Shown here one piece after another: positions 25,121 to 34,245 of a stretch of DNA of 64,000 nucleotides. How positions within the stretch are numbered: the first letter of the stretch is position 1; the number at the start of each line of letters is the position of its first letter. The DNA is from UBA7378 sp049611805. GTDB lineage: Bacteria > Pseudomonadota > Alphaproteobacteria > RS24. A program made the translations under genes and the position numbers. The notes beneath the pieces are model-generated. The model made no database searches and had not been told where the DNA came from. It saw only the letters and a list, made by a program, of their open reading frames with translations. Where the stretch lies: positions 1 to 64,000 of the forward strand of contig JBMZAX010000005.1 in NCBI GenBank assembly GCA_049611805.1, in the 5' to 3' direction.

Positions 25121-27640
25121 ATGGGCGAGACCACATTACCGACGGTTTTTGAAAACTGGTTCGCCACCCGTGGGTGGCACCCGCGCGCCCACCAGCAGGC
25201 CTTGTGGGCCGAAACGCGCGCCGGCAATCACGCCTTGCTCATCGCGCCGACCGGCGGCGGCAAAACACTGGCCGGATTTTTGCCCAGCCTCATCGACCTT
25301 GCCGACAGGCCCGAAAGCCAAACGCAAGGCCTGCACACGATTTATGTGTCGCCGCTGAAGGCGCTGGCGGTCGATATTCAGCGCAATCTGATGGTGCCGG
25401 TGGACGAGATGGGGCTCGACATTCGCATCGAAACCCGAACCGGCGACACGCCGCCCAACCGCAAACAGCGCCAGAAAACAAATCCGCCGCAAATTCTGCT
25501 GACAACGCCGGAGCAAATCGCGCTGATGCTGAGCTGGCCCGAAGCGGCCTCTTATTTTGCCGGTCTGCGCCACATAATCATTGATGAATTACACGCGCTT
25601 TACCCGAATAAAAGAGGCGATTTGCTGGCGCTGGGGCTGGCGCGGCTGAACAGTTTGGCACCCGATCTTGTCTGCACCGGCCTGTCGGCCACCGTGGCCG
25701 AGCCCGATGCCTTGCGCCGCTATCTCGCGCCGCAAACCGGGCCTGACAGTCTGGCGTCTCTGGTTGTCGGGGCCGAAGGCGCGCCGGCGCAGGTGGATAT
25801 TCTGGATACCAAAGAACGCCTGCCCTGGGGCAGCCACAGCGCCCTGCACGCCATGTCGGACGTTCTGGCGGCCGTCGAAAAAGTGAAAACCGCGCTTATT
25901 TTCGTCAACACACGCTCGCAGGCCGAGCGCGTATTTCGCGAATTATGGGCGATCAATAACGACAATCTGGAAATCGCCCTGCATCACGGGTCGCTGGCGC
26001 GCGAGCGCCGCCGCAAGGTGGAGGCGGCCATGGCGGCGGGTTCCTTGCGCGCGGTGGTGTGCACCTCCACCCTTGATCTGGGCATTGACTGGGGCAGCGT
26101 TGATTTGGTTATCCATGTCGGTGCGCCCAAAGGGGCCAGCCGACTGGCCCAACGCATCGGGCGCGCCAATCACCAATATGACACGGCCTCCTCGGCCCTG
26201 CTGGTGCCGTCCAACCGCTTTGAGGTGCTGGAATGCGAAGCGGCGCGTGAAAGCGTGGCGGCGGGCGAACAAGACGGCGCGGTGTTTCGGCGCGGCGGGC
26301 TGGATGTGCTGGCACAGCATATTTTCGGCACGGCTTGCGCCGGGGTTTTTTCGGCCACGCAACTTTGTGATGAGGTGCGTACGGCCCATGCCTATCACAC
26401 GCTGTCGCGCGAGACGTTTGAGCAGGTTCTCGATTTTGTCAGCACGGGCGGCTATGCCTTGCGCAGTTATGACCGGTTTGCGCGCCTGCGCCGCGACCGC
26501 GACAATCCCGACCTCTACCGTTTGACCCATCCGCGGCTGGCGACCCGCTACGCCATGAATGTCGGCACGATTGTCGAAGCACCGATGCTGAAAGTGCGCC
26601 TGACACGCGCGCGCAAAGCCTCCGGCGCGGGGCGTCCAAGGCCGCTCACGGGCGGGCGCGTGCTGGGCGAGATGGAGGAATATTTTCTGACCAGCCTCGC
26701 ACCGGGCGATACATTTGTTTTTGCCGGCGAGACGTTGAAACTGGAAGCGGTGCGCGACACCGAGGCGCTGGTTTCGCGCGCACGCGATGCCGATGCCAAA
26801 GTGCCAAGCTATCAGGGCGGGCGGTTTCCGATATCCATCCATCTGGCCGCGCGCGTGCGCGCTATGCTTGCCGACCCCGAACAATGGCAAAAACTACCCG
26901 CGCAAGTCGCGCAATGGCTTGGCCTGCAGGCGGAAATTTCGCGCGTGCCTGATGAAAGCGGTTTGCTGGTGGAAACTTTTGCGCGTGCGGCGCGTTATTA
27001 CATGACGTGTTATCCGTTTGAGGGCCGGTTGGCGCATCAAACGCTGGGCATGTTGCTGACCCGCAGGCTGGAGCGCGCCGGTGCCCGACCGATGGGGTTC
27101 GTCGCCAATGATTATGCGCTGTCGGTATGGGGTTTGCGCGATGTGGGGCTGATGATCGAGCAGGGCAGTTTGCGGCTGGAAGATTTGTTTTCCAGCGACA
27201 TGCTGGGCGATGATCTGGAAGCATGGCTGGATGAATCCAGCCTGATGAAGCGCACTTTCCGCGATTGTGCGATGATTGGCGGGCTTATCGAACAGCAATT
27301 TCCGGGGCAGAAAAAAACCGGTCGGCAGGTGACGTTTTCGGCCGATTTGATTTTCGACGTGCTGCGCACCCACCAGCCCGACCATGTGCTGTTGCAGGCG
27401 GCGCGGGCCGATGCGTCAACCGGTCTTCTGGATATTGGGCGGCTGGGGCATATGCTGTCGCGCATATCAGGGCAAATCACGCATTGCCGCCTTGACCATG
27501 TGTCGCCGCTGGCCGTGCCGGTGCTGATGGAAATGGGCAAGGAACCGATACGCGGGGCGGCCGATGACGAACTTCTGGGCGAGGCGGCGGCGCGCAATAC
27601 GCGGCTGATTATGGAGGCCAGCGGGCTGATGGGTGAGTAA
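25121..27640 (+). CDS. Ligase-associated DEXH-box DNA helicase (Lhr family)
   Basis: About 840 residues from ATG 25121. Superfamily 2 helicase motifs are in order: APTGGGKTLAGF (Walker A), DELHALYPNKRGD (DEXH), GLSATVAEPD, FVNTRSQAERVFRELW, STLDLGIDWG and QRIGRANHQ, followed by the Lhr-type winged-helix and beta-barrel C-terminal regions. This subfamily is usually found with an exonuclease, an ATP-dependent DNA ligase and the nuclease PdeM in a DNA-damage operon. Only pdeM follows here. Start 25121 matches the usual N-terminus; an ATG at 25094 lies in the 12-bp repeat. Its stop overlaps pdeM by eight bases. Confidence 0.9.
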   Translation: MGETTLPTVFENWFATRGWHPRAHQQALWAETRAGNHALLIAPTGGGKTLAGFLPSLIDLADRPESQTQGLHTIYVSPLKALAVDIQRNLMVPVDEMGLDIRIETRTGDTPPNRKQRQKTNPPQILLTTPEQIALMLSWPEAASYFAGLRHIIIDELHALYPNKRGDLLALGLARLNSLAPDLVCTGLSATVAEPDALRRYLAPQTGPDSLASLVVGAEGAPAQVDILDTKERLPWGSHSALHAMSDVLAAVEKVKTALIFVNTRSQAERVFRELWAINNDNLEIALHHGSLARERRRKVEAAMAAGSLRAVVCTSTLDLGIDWGSVDLVIHVGAPKGASRLAQRIGRANHQYDTASSALLVPSNRFEVLECEAARESVAAGEQDGAVFRRGGLDVLAQHIFGTACAGVFSATQLCDEVRTAHAYHTLSRETFEQVLDFVSTGGYALRSYDRFARLRRDRDNPDLYRLTHPRLATRYAMNVGTIVEAPMLKVRLTRARKASGAGRPRPLTGGRVLGEMEEYFLTSLAPGDTFVFAGETLKLEAVRDTEALVSRARDADAKVPSYQGGRFPISIHLAARVRAMLADPEQWQKLPAQVAQWLGLQAEISRVPDESGLLVETFARAARYYMTCYPFEGRLAHQTLGMLLTRRLERAGARPMGFVANDYALSVWGLRDVGLMIEQGSLRLEDLFSSDMLGDDLEAWLDESSLMKRTFRDCAMIGGLIEQQFPGQKKTGRQVTFSADLIFDVLRTHQPDHVLLQAARADASTGLLDIGRLGHMLSRISGQITHCRLDHVSPLAVPVLMEMGKEPIRGAADDELLGEAAARNTRLIMEASGLMGE

Positions 27641-28361
27641 GCAAGTGACAGAACAGGGTGCAGAGTTTCGTGTTAATGGCGCGCGCTTGATTGGCGACAT
27701 GTCGGGTGCGGTCTATTGGCCGGCCGCCGACGCGCTGATTGTGGCCGACCTGCATCTGGAAAAAGCCTCGGCCTATGCCACGCGCGGGGTGGCCCTGCCG
27801 CCCTATGACACGGCGGAAACGCTGAACCGTTTGGAGGCCTGCCTTGAGCGTTTTGCCCCGCGCCTTTTGGTGTCGCTGGGCGACAGTTTTCACGATATTG
27901 GCTGGCAGGAGCGCATGGCGGAACCCGATGCGGCGCGCCTTGTCAGCCTCAGCCGACAGATTGAAACCGTTTGGGTGCTGGGCAATCATGACCCCGCACC
28001 ACCGCCGGGTCTGGACGGGCGGCCTTGCGAAAGCCTTGATATGAGCGCCGACGGAAGTTTGCATTTTCGCCACGAACCGCTGGCGCGCGACAATGCCGGT
28101 TTCAGGCGCGGTGAGGTGGCCGGGCATTTGCATCCCTGCGCGCGGGTGCGTCAGCGCGGTCGGGTGCTGCGGCGGCGCTGTTTTGTCGAAGACACCACGC
28201 GATTGGTGTTGCCGGCATTCGGTGCTTTGACCGGCAGTCTCAATGTGCTGGACCCGGCATTTGACGCGGTTTTTGCGGCCGGACATTTCAACGCCTGGAT
28301 GATTGGCAAAAATACAATCGCCGGATTATCCGCCGATCAGCTGAGCCCGGACCGCGGCTGA
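27633..28361 (+). CDS. pdeM: Ligase-associated metallophosphoesterase PdeM
   Basis: A 242-residue calcineurin-like phosphoesterase. Metal-binding motifs are DLHLEK, GDSFHD, GNHD and the C-terminal GHLHP and AGHFNAW segments. Family members act as DNA-damage response endonucleases or phosphodiesterases next to the Lhr-like helicase. It starts at GTG 27633 inside the helicase gene, so the pair is translationally coupled. Confidence 0.88.
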   Translation: MSKQVTEQGAEFRVNGARLIGDMSGAVYWPAADALIVADLHLEKASAYATRGVALPPYDTAETLNRLEACLERFAPRLLVSLGDSFHDIGWQERMAEPDAARLVSLSRQIETVWVLGNHDPAPPPGLDGRPCESLDMSADGSLHFRHEPLARDNAGFRRGEVAGHLHPCARVRQRGRVLRRRCFVEDTTRLVLPAFGALTGSLNVLDPAFDAVFAAGHFNAWMIGKNTIAGLSADQLSPDRG

Positions 28362-28366
28362 GTGCC

Positions 28367-28825
28367 TTACTGAATGGCGAGATAAACCAATATTGAGGCG
28401 AGGCTTGCGCCCGCGACAGCTGACAAAAGCAGGCGCAAGGGCGCATACCATGCGACCAGTTTTTTCTGTCGTACCGCCAGAATATCGACCAGCCCTTGCG
28501 AGATTATCAATATTAAGAGCATGGCCAGTGCTGCGGGCAGCGAAAGAATGTAACAGGCAAGCGTGATGAGCGTGGGGATGACACTTGCGCTTAATTCGCG
28601 CGCCAGAGCGGTGCCGGTGGTGGCGTTTTGCATGACCGCGCCCCAGCGCACCCCGCCCAGAAAAGAAACGATCAGCGCGGCGTAAAAAAATACCACCGGC
28701 GCAATGGTGGGCGCGATGTTTTGCAGTTGCGGCAGCCAGACCAAGACGCCGCCCGCGACAAAGGGAATGAGCCCCGCAAACCCCAGAACAAGCGCACCGG
28801 CGGGTATGGTTTTAAAGGCTCTCAT
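28367..28825 (-). CDS. DUF3429 family inner-membrane protein
   Basis: A 152-residue protein with about five hydrophobic helices. The LGFAGLIPF N-terminus, FLGGVRWG and the C-terminal WYAPLRLLLS segment match the DUF3429 family, whose function is unknown. It lies 14 bases downstream of the ccdA-like gene on the same strand, and its stop is five bases from the convergent pdeM stop. Confidence 0.75.
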   Translation of the reverse strand: MRAFKTIPAGALVLGFAGLIPFVAGGVLVWLPQLQNIAPTIAPVVFFYAALIVSFLGGVRWGAVMQNATTGTALARELSASVIPTLITLACYILSLPAALAMLLILIISQGLVDILAVRQKKLVAWYAPLRLLLSAVAGASLASILVYLAIQ

Positions 28826-28839
28826 CGTAAAACCCCGCG

Positions 28840-29601
28840 CTAACCCAATTGGCCCAGCGCCGGAAACCAGTCGAGCAGATAGGTGGCAAGGCTTTGCAGC
28901 GTGCCCAGCATGATGAGGGCCCCCGTGCCGACTAGCAAAGCACCGGCACTGCGCTCAACCCATTTCATGTGTTTTTTGACCGCCGCGCTGACCAGCAAAA
29001 ACCGGCTGACGCCCAGCGCCGCCAACAGAAACGGCAGCCCCAGACCGGCGGCGTAAAATGTCAAAAGGCCAACCCCTTCGCCAAGACTGTCGCGGGCGGC
29101 GGCCAGCGCCAAAATGGTGGCAAGAATGGGCCCGATGCACGGTGTCCAGCCGAAAGCAAAAGCGGCGCCCATGAAAAAGGCGGCGAACAGCGAAGCGCCC
29201 GATGCCCCCGATGCCCCCGATGTGGAACGCCCCAGCAGGCGCGCTTCGCGGCCCAAAAGCGGCAGGGTGATGAGGCCGCTGACATGCAGACCCAATATGA
29301 TGATAAACCCGCCCGCAACTTGCGCGAGAATATCCTGATGCGCCAGCAATACCGGATTGACGGCGGCGGCACCGGCACCCAGCGCGATAAAGACGGCCGA
29401 AAACCCGCCGACAAAAGCCGACGCGCCGGGCAGCACGCGGCGCGCGGCGGCGCGCGGTGTGTCAATGTCGGTCAATTCGTTAAATTGCAGTCCGGCGGCA
29501 AAACACAAATAGCCCGGCACCAGCGGCAAAACGCATGGCGACAAAAAGCTGAGCCCACCGCCGGCAAAGGCGGCCAATGCTGAAAGGGCAAAACTCTCCA
29601 T
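28840..29601 (-). CDS. CcdA/DsbD-type thiol-transport membrane protein
   Basis: A 253-residue, six-helix membrane protein. The conserved cysteines lie in SFLSPCVLPLVPGYL and FGWTPCIGPIL, the pair that carries reducing power across the inner membrane for cytochrome c maturation or envelope thiol repair. A 9-bp DNA repeat has produced the SGASGASGAS loop. The ATG overlaps the stop of the upstream TIGR02186 gene, so it belongs to a TauE-TIGR02186-CcdA operon rather than a cytochrome c cluster. Confidence 0.88.
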   Translation of the reverse strand: MESFALSALAAFAGGGLSFLSPCVLPLVPGYLCFAAGLQFNELTDIDTPRAAARRVLPGASAFVGGFSAVFIALGAGAAAVNPVLLAHQDILAQVAGGFIIILGLHVSGLITLPLLGREARLLGRSTSGASGASGASLFAAFFMGAAFAFGWTPCIGPILATILALAAARDSLGEGVGLLTFYAAGLGLPFLLAALGVSRFLLVSAAVKKHMKWVERSAGALLVGTGALIMLGTLQSLATYLLDWFPALGQLG

Positions 29602-30428
29602 CACACCCGCCTGAACAAAGTCGCCACGCCCCATCCCATAAGGCCGGCAATGAAAACACCAAACAGCCCGTATAAAAGCGGCATGTCATGGGCGGTGACG
29701 CGCAGCCATTGCTCCAGACCCGTTATCGCCACCGACAATTCGCCGGTTTGATAGCCGACAACGCGGCCTTTTTCAAACAGGAAAAATTCGGTGATATAAG
29801 TGCCAAAGGGCAATCCCGACGGCAGGGTCAGTTCGGCGCGAAACAGCCGGTCGGCGATAATGCGCACGCCGTCCGGGTCAACCGAATAGAGGTTTTGCCC
29901 GCTTTTGATGCGTACAAAGCTCTCATGATAAAGCGCGATATCGCGCGGGCCGCTATGAGAGCCGGTTTTCGGGGCGGCGGCTTCCGGCGTTTGGTCAAGC
30001 AGTGAAAAGCGCAAATATTCGGGCCCGATCTGGTGTTTGGCGCGTTCGGATACGGGCGCAATATCTGCCAGCGGGCGCGTGCTGGCGACGGCATAATATC
30101 CGGGCAAGGGCCCCAGCGTGCGCGCCTCGGCATTGACCCAAATGCCCGCCACGCGCTTTTTCCGGCGCAGGGTGAAACTTTCCGACGGGCCGCGCACCAC
30201 CACCACCACATCGGACGCCCCGCCCGTATCTCTGCCTTCAATGGCACCAAAAAGAAGAATTTTCTCGCCGGTGAAATTCGACGCCACGCGAATCTGGTCT
30301 TTTGACAAATCGGCCACCAGCGCATTGGCATGCGCTTTTTGCGCCATGCCGCCACTGACACACATTGCGACCAACACCACAGATGCCAAGAAGGAGAGGG
30401 TGGTCTTCAAGGAGAGAGGGGTCTTCAT
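29601..30428 (-). CDS. TIGR02186 family exported membrane-anchored protein
   Basis: A 275-residue protein with an N-terminal signal peptide (residues ~10-33), a large extracytoplasmic beta-rich domain and a C-terminal membrane helix (LLYGLFGVFIAGLMGW). The motifs NFTGEKILLFGAIEG, DVVVVVRGP, GIWVNA and FGTY(I/V).EFFLF are those of the alphaproteobacterial TIGR02186 family, which has no proven function but travels with TauE/SafE permeases, as it does here. It overlaps genes on both sides by 1 to 4 bases. Confidence 0.8.
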   Translation of the reverse strand: MKTPLSLKTTLSFLASVVLVAMCVSGGMAQKAHANALVADLSKDQIRVASNFTGEKILLFGAIEGRDTGGASDVVVVVRGPSESFTLRRKKRVAGIWVNAEARTLGPLPGYYAVASTRPLADIAPVSERAKHQIGPEYLRFSLLDQTPEAAAPKTGSHSGPRDIALYHESFVRIKSGQNLYSVDPDGVRIIADRLFRAELTLPSGLPFGTYITEFFLFEKGRVVGYQTGELSVAITGLEQWLRVTAHDMPLLYGLFGVFIAGLMGWGVATLFRRV

Positions 30429-31351
30429 GGCCCCACCTCCAGACGCTGGATGGAAAACAATTCGGCAGGCTCAAACACCAAATCGAGCAACAGCTTGCAG
30501 GCCACGCCCAGCACAATCAAAGCCAGCAATGCGCGCAATTCTTCCCCACGCAGGCGTTGGCCGGCTATGGCACCGAATTGTGCGCCGATAACGCCGCCGA
30601 TCATCAACAAAACCGCCAGCACGATATCGACCGTCTGGTTTTCAACGGCGTGCAGAACGGTGACGGCGCTGGTGACGAAAATAATTTGAAACAGCGAGGT
30701 GCCGATGACGACATTTGTCGGCATGCGCAGCAGATAAATCATCGCCGGAACCATAATAAAACCGCCCCCAACCCCCATAATGGCCGACAACATGCCAACC
30801 AGAAAGCCGATGAGCAGCGGCGGAATAATGCTGATATAAAGCCCTGACTGGCGAAACCGCATACGCAAGGGCAGGCGCAATATCCAGCTGTGCTGGCCCG
30901 GACGGCGCACGCGTATCGGGCGGCCTTTGCGGGTTTCACGAATGGCATGCAGGCTTTCGCGCAACATCAGCGCGCCAATGACGCTCAGAAAAATCACATA
31001 GCTTGACGAGATCAGCAAATCGACCTGACCCAGCGCGCGCAGCAATTTGAAAAGCTGAACACCGGCATAGGAGCCGGCAACACCGCCGGACATTAAAATA
31101 AGCCCCATGCGGATATCGACCGCACGGCGGCGCCAATGGGCCAGCCCGCCCGAAACGGAAGAGGCGACGATCTGATTGGCTTCAGAGGCCACGGCCACCG
31201 CCGGCGGAATGCCGATAAAAATGAGCAAGGGGGTCATTAAAAACCCGCCGCCGACGCCGAACATGCCGGACATGAAACCGACAAGACCGCCCATGCCGAT
31301 GAGCGTCATAATATTTGCGCTCATTTCGGCAATGGGAAGGTAAATCTGCAT
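30425..31351 (-). CDS. TauE/SafE family sulfite/anion exporter
   Basis: A 308-residue permease with eight or so helices in two related halves. Each half holds the family glycine motif: SGMFGVGGGFLMTPLL near the N-terminus and SAIMGVGGGFIMVPAM in the middle. TauE/SafE proteins move sulfite, sulfoacetate or related anions. It heads the operon with the TIGR02186 and CcdA-type genes. Confidence 0.88.
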   Translation of the reverse strand: MQIYLPIAEMSANIMTLIGMGGLVGFMSGMFGVGGGFLMTPLLIFIGIPPAVAVASEANQIVASSVSGGLAHWRRRAVDIRMGLILMSGGVAGSYAGVQLFKLLRALGQVDLLISSSYVIFLSVIGALMLRESLHAIRETRKGRPIRVRRPGQHSWILRLPLRMRFRQSGLYISIIPPLLIGFLVGMLSAIMGVGGGFIMVPAMIYLLRMPTNVVIGTSLFQIIFVTSAVTVLHAVENQTVDIVLAVLLMIGGVIGAQFGAIAGQRLRGEELRALLALIVLGVACKLLLDLVFEPAELFSIQRLEVGP

Positions 31352-31520
31352 TTCGACCCCGTTATGCGTGAAAACGTGTCATTGGTAATTTGCAAGCATG
31401 GGTAGCAGAAACGGCGGGTTTTGCAAAGCAGCGTGATGGCGCATGAAAGGCGCGCGCTTGCTTTTTCGTCACACATGCACATATCTGTTCAACGAACCGC
31501 CCACTGGACACCAAAGCCCC

Positions 31521-32411
31521 ATGCAACGATTTCAGCTCAAACGCGCCGATGGCGACATATCAATCTGCCACTGGCCGGCACAAGGTTCTGCATCGGGCAA
31601 GCCGGTTTTGCACTGGGCGCATGCCAATGGTTTCAATGCCCAGACCTATGACCCACTTCTGGCCCCGCTCGCCGGAGATTTTGACGTCTATGGCGCCGAT
31701 GCGCGCGGGCACGGGTTCTCAACGCTTGCGGCCGACCCGGCGCAGTATCCGGGCTGGACACAATATCGCAATGATCTGATCGGCGTGATCGAACATTTGT
31801 GCGACAAGGCGGGCGAAAAAATCTGGCTGGGCGGGCATTCAATGGGCGGGTGCGCGTCTGTTATGGCCGCCGCAAAACGCCCCGATCTGGTGGCCGGTCT
31901 GGTGCTGGCCGATCCGGTTATTGTGCCCCGCCGCGAGCGCGTGCTGGCGCGCATGACATTTCGCAATGGCGGCGGTTTCGCCCTTGCCGTAAACGCCGCC
32001 AAACGCCGCGCCGACTGGCCCGATGCCGAGACCGTGATAAAGGCCTATACGGGCCGCGGGGCGTTTCAAACCTGGCAGGACGGATTTCTGGAAGCTTATG
32101 TCGGCGGCGGCGTGCGGCCACTGAACGGGGGTGGCGAAAACACCGTGACGCTGGCCTGTGCGCCGGCATGGGAAGCGGCAAATTTCAACGATCAGCGCCA
32201 TAACAGCACAAGCCCCGCGCGTCGGTTGAAAGTGCCATTCACGCTGATGGTGGCCGAAAGCGGCTCGACCACGCGGTCGGTTCTGTCGTTTCGGCTGGCG
32301 CGCGCGCCGAAAAAAATTGAAGTGATTGCGGGCAGCACGCATTTTCTGCCAATGGAATTTCCCGACCGCGTGCGCGCTGAAATTTATGCGCGTGCCGGCC
32401 TGACCGGTTAG
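31521..32411 (+). CDS. Alpha/beta fold hydrolase
   Basis: A 296-residue protein. Motifs are HWAHANGFNAQTY, DARGHGFS, the nucleophile elbow GGHSMGG, and the terminal GSTHFLPME histidine. The substrate is unknown; similarity to lysophospholipase/haloperoxidase-like hydrolases is general. A longer frame begins at 31443, but ATG 31521 gives the family-like start. It is convergent with the thioesterase gene. Confidence 0.82.
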   Translation: MQRFQLKRADGDISICHWPAQGSASGKPVLHWAHANGFNAQTYDPLLAPLAGDFDVYGADARGHGFSTLAADPAQYPGWTQYRNDLIGVIEHLCDKAGEKIWLGGHSMGGCASVMAAAKRPDLVAGLVLADPVIVPRRERVLARMTFRNGGGFALAVNAAKRRADWPDAETVIKAYTGRGAFQTWQDGFLEAYVGGGVRPLNGGGENTVTLACAPAWEAANFNDQRHNSTSPARRLKVPFTLMVAESGSTTRSVLSFRLARAPKKIEVIAGSTHFLPMEFPDRVRAEIYARAGLTG

Positions 32412-32429
32412 CGGCGAAGCTTCCGGGCC

Positions 32430-33374
32430 TCACGCGGGCGCGGTGTCGGCGACTTGTCTTGCATCCAAAATGGCGCGCACATCAGCCGGCCAGGGCGTGC
32501 TTTTGCGGGTTTCGAGGTCAAAGCACACAAGGCTGGTATCGGAAACCGCCGATAAAGCACCGGTGCCGAAATTATACAGGCGATGCTCGACGCGCGCGCC
32601 GCGCGCGCTGACCTCGCGCAAAACCGAAAGCGTCTCGACCATATCGCCTTCATAAAGCTCGCTGATATAATTCATCCGCAATTCGCTGACGGCAAAGCCA
32701 TGCCCCGACGCGATGAGACCGGGCTGGTCAAGGCCGAGCAATTGCCAGAAATGCGGCCCCGCCTCGGTTTGGCGGCGCACGTAAAACATTGTGTTCATAT
32801 GCCCGAACTGGTCGCATTCCCAGCTATTGACGCCGGCGCCGCCGGTTCTGAAAAACCCTTCGGCAATCGAGGCGTCGCGGCTCACCTGACCGAGCGCCCC
32901 GCCGGCCGGCACGCGCAAAGGCGCCGCATGCGCCGGCAGATCGATGGTCAGCTTGGCGGCTTTTTCGCGCGCGGCCTCCGGCCATGGCATGAGACGGCGC
33001 GCCTTGGTGTCAAAAAATCCGATAACGGTTCGGAACGTGGCTTGCAGCGCATCTTGCGCGTCCCGAAACTCCTGATAAACGACCATTGTGCGGTCGCGCG
33101 GTTCGATAACCGCACTGCGCCCGATCATCATGCCGCCGGATGTGACCTCGCGGTGAAAGCGGCAATGTTCTTCAAGCGCCACCGTGCCGTGGCCGCTGTC
33201 GCGCAAAGCGGCAGGGTCAAGGCCCAAAGCATGGCGCGTGAAAAAAGCCTGATCCGACGACCGGCCAAAATAATGCGATACATTGAGATGGCCCATATTA
33301 TCGCATTCCCATTTCTGGGCGACGCCTTGATAACCGGGCACGAGCTTGTTGAGAAATTCAGTTTGGCTGGTCAT
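32430..33374 (-). CDS. Acyl-CoA thioesterase with two fused hotdog domains
   Basis: A 314-residue protein made of two 4HBT hotdog units. The first carries WECDNMGHLNV and the second WECDQFGHMNT, each followed by a HY/FY helix, a LGLD segment and an (S/A)SGHG turn. Single-domain members are 4-hydroxybenzoyl-CoA or long-chain acyl-CoA thioesterases that work as dimers; here one chain would supply both halves of the dimer. Both catalytic Asp and GH.N motifs are kept, so both sites may be active. Confidence 0.83.
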   Translation of the reverse strand: MTSQTEFLNKLVPGYQGVAQKWECDNMGHLNVSHYFGRSSDQAFFTRHALGLDPAALRDSGHGTVALEEHCRFHREVTSGGMMIGRSAVIEPRDRTMVVYQEFRDAQDALQATFRTVIGFFDTKARRLMPWPEAAREKAAKLTIDLPAHAAPLRVPAGGALGQVSRDASIAEGFFRTGGAGVNSWECDQFGHMNTMFYVRRQTEAGPHFWQLLGLDQPGLIASGHGFAVSELRMNYISELYEGDMVETLSVLREVSARGARVEHRLYNFGTGALSAVSDTSLVCFDLETRKSTPWPADVRAILDARQVADTAPA

Positions 33375-33465
33375 GTTGACAGTCGGTATCGGGACAAATG
33401 CTTTTGGTGATGTTGGAAAGCGTCAACATGCCGAAAAATCCGGTTTTGCTCAAGTTGTTTGACGA

Positions 33466-34005
33466 TTAGGGACTGTCGGCAAAGCCCGGCAGATATGCGC
33501 CATAGCCGCGCGCGGCCATATCGGCGACGGGGATAAACTCAAGTGCCGCCGAATTAATGCAATAGCGCAGGCCCGTCGGCGCCGGCCCGTCGTCGAAAAC
33601 ATGGCCCAAATGACTGTCACCATGGCGCGAGCGCACTTCGGTGCGCGGCAGAACCATTTTCCAGTCGGCGCGTTCGACAATGTTTTCCGGCGCAAGCGGT
33701 CGGGTAAAAGAAGGCCAGCCCGTGCGACTGTCATATTTGTCGCGCGAGGAAAACAGCGCTTCGCCCGACACGATATCCACATAAATGCCGTCTTCTTTAA
33801 GGTTCCAGAAGCGGTTGCGGTAGGGGGGTTCGGTTTTGTCTTTCTGGGTAACCGCATATTGCAGGGGCGAAAGTTGTTGTTTGAGAACACCATCATCGGG
33901 TTTCACAAAATCATCGAGGTTTTGAGCGCGTGCATAAAGGCTGGGCAGGACCAAAAGCCCTGTCAAAACCACCAGAAGCAGCGCGTCACGAAGTTTATGT
34001 TCCAC
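33466..34005 (-). CDS. msrB: Peptide-methionine (R)-S-oxide reductase, exported
   Basis: A 179-residue MsrB. An N-terminal signal peptide (LLLVVLTGLLVLPSLYARA) implies a periplasmic location. The catalytic core is intact: TGWPSF, RSRHGDSHLGHVFDDGP and the active cysteine in LRYCINSAAL. The paired cysteines that bind structural zinc in many MsrBs are missing (GIYVDIVSGEALF in place of a CxxC). GTG 34005 was chosen because GGAG lies 7 bases upstream. It would repair methionine oxidised in envelope proteins. Confidence 0.9.
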   Translation of the reverse strand: MEHKLRDALLLVVLTGLLVLPSLYARAQNLDDFVKPDDGVLKQQLSPLQYAVTQKDKTEPPYRNRFWNLKEDGIYVDIVSGEALFSSRDKYDSRTGWPSFTRPLAPENIVERADWKMVLPRTEVRSRHGDSHLGHVFDDGPAPTGLRYCINSAALEFIPVADMAARGYGAYLPGFADSP

Positions 34006-34245
34006 AAATTTTCTCCATTTTTCAGCCTGCAGAGTGGCGGAAAAATGTGGCCTAAAAATGACGCCTTGAACGAGGCCCAAATCGGGGTAAGCCGCTTATT
34101 CTTGTTCTTCTGTCTTCTTGTTTTTGGCGCGGTTCTGCCAAATTAGGAGGGTGCATTTAAATTTGGGTTAACCCGCAAACAATGTTTGAAATATTGCATC
34201 TCTTGGCGCATTATCGCGGCAGTTTTCGAAAAACAGGAGAAAGAC

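Noticed and set aside
33372..33430. 9-bp inverted repeat CATGTTGAC/GTCAACATG around the thioesterase start
   Set aside because: The arms are 41 bases apart and one covers the start codon; no partner regulator suggested.
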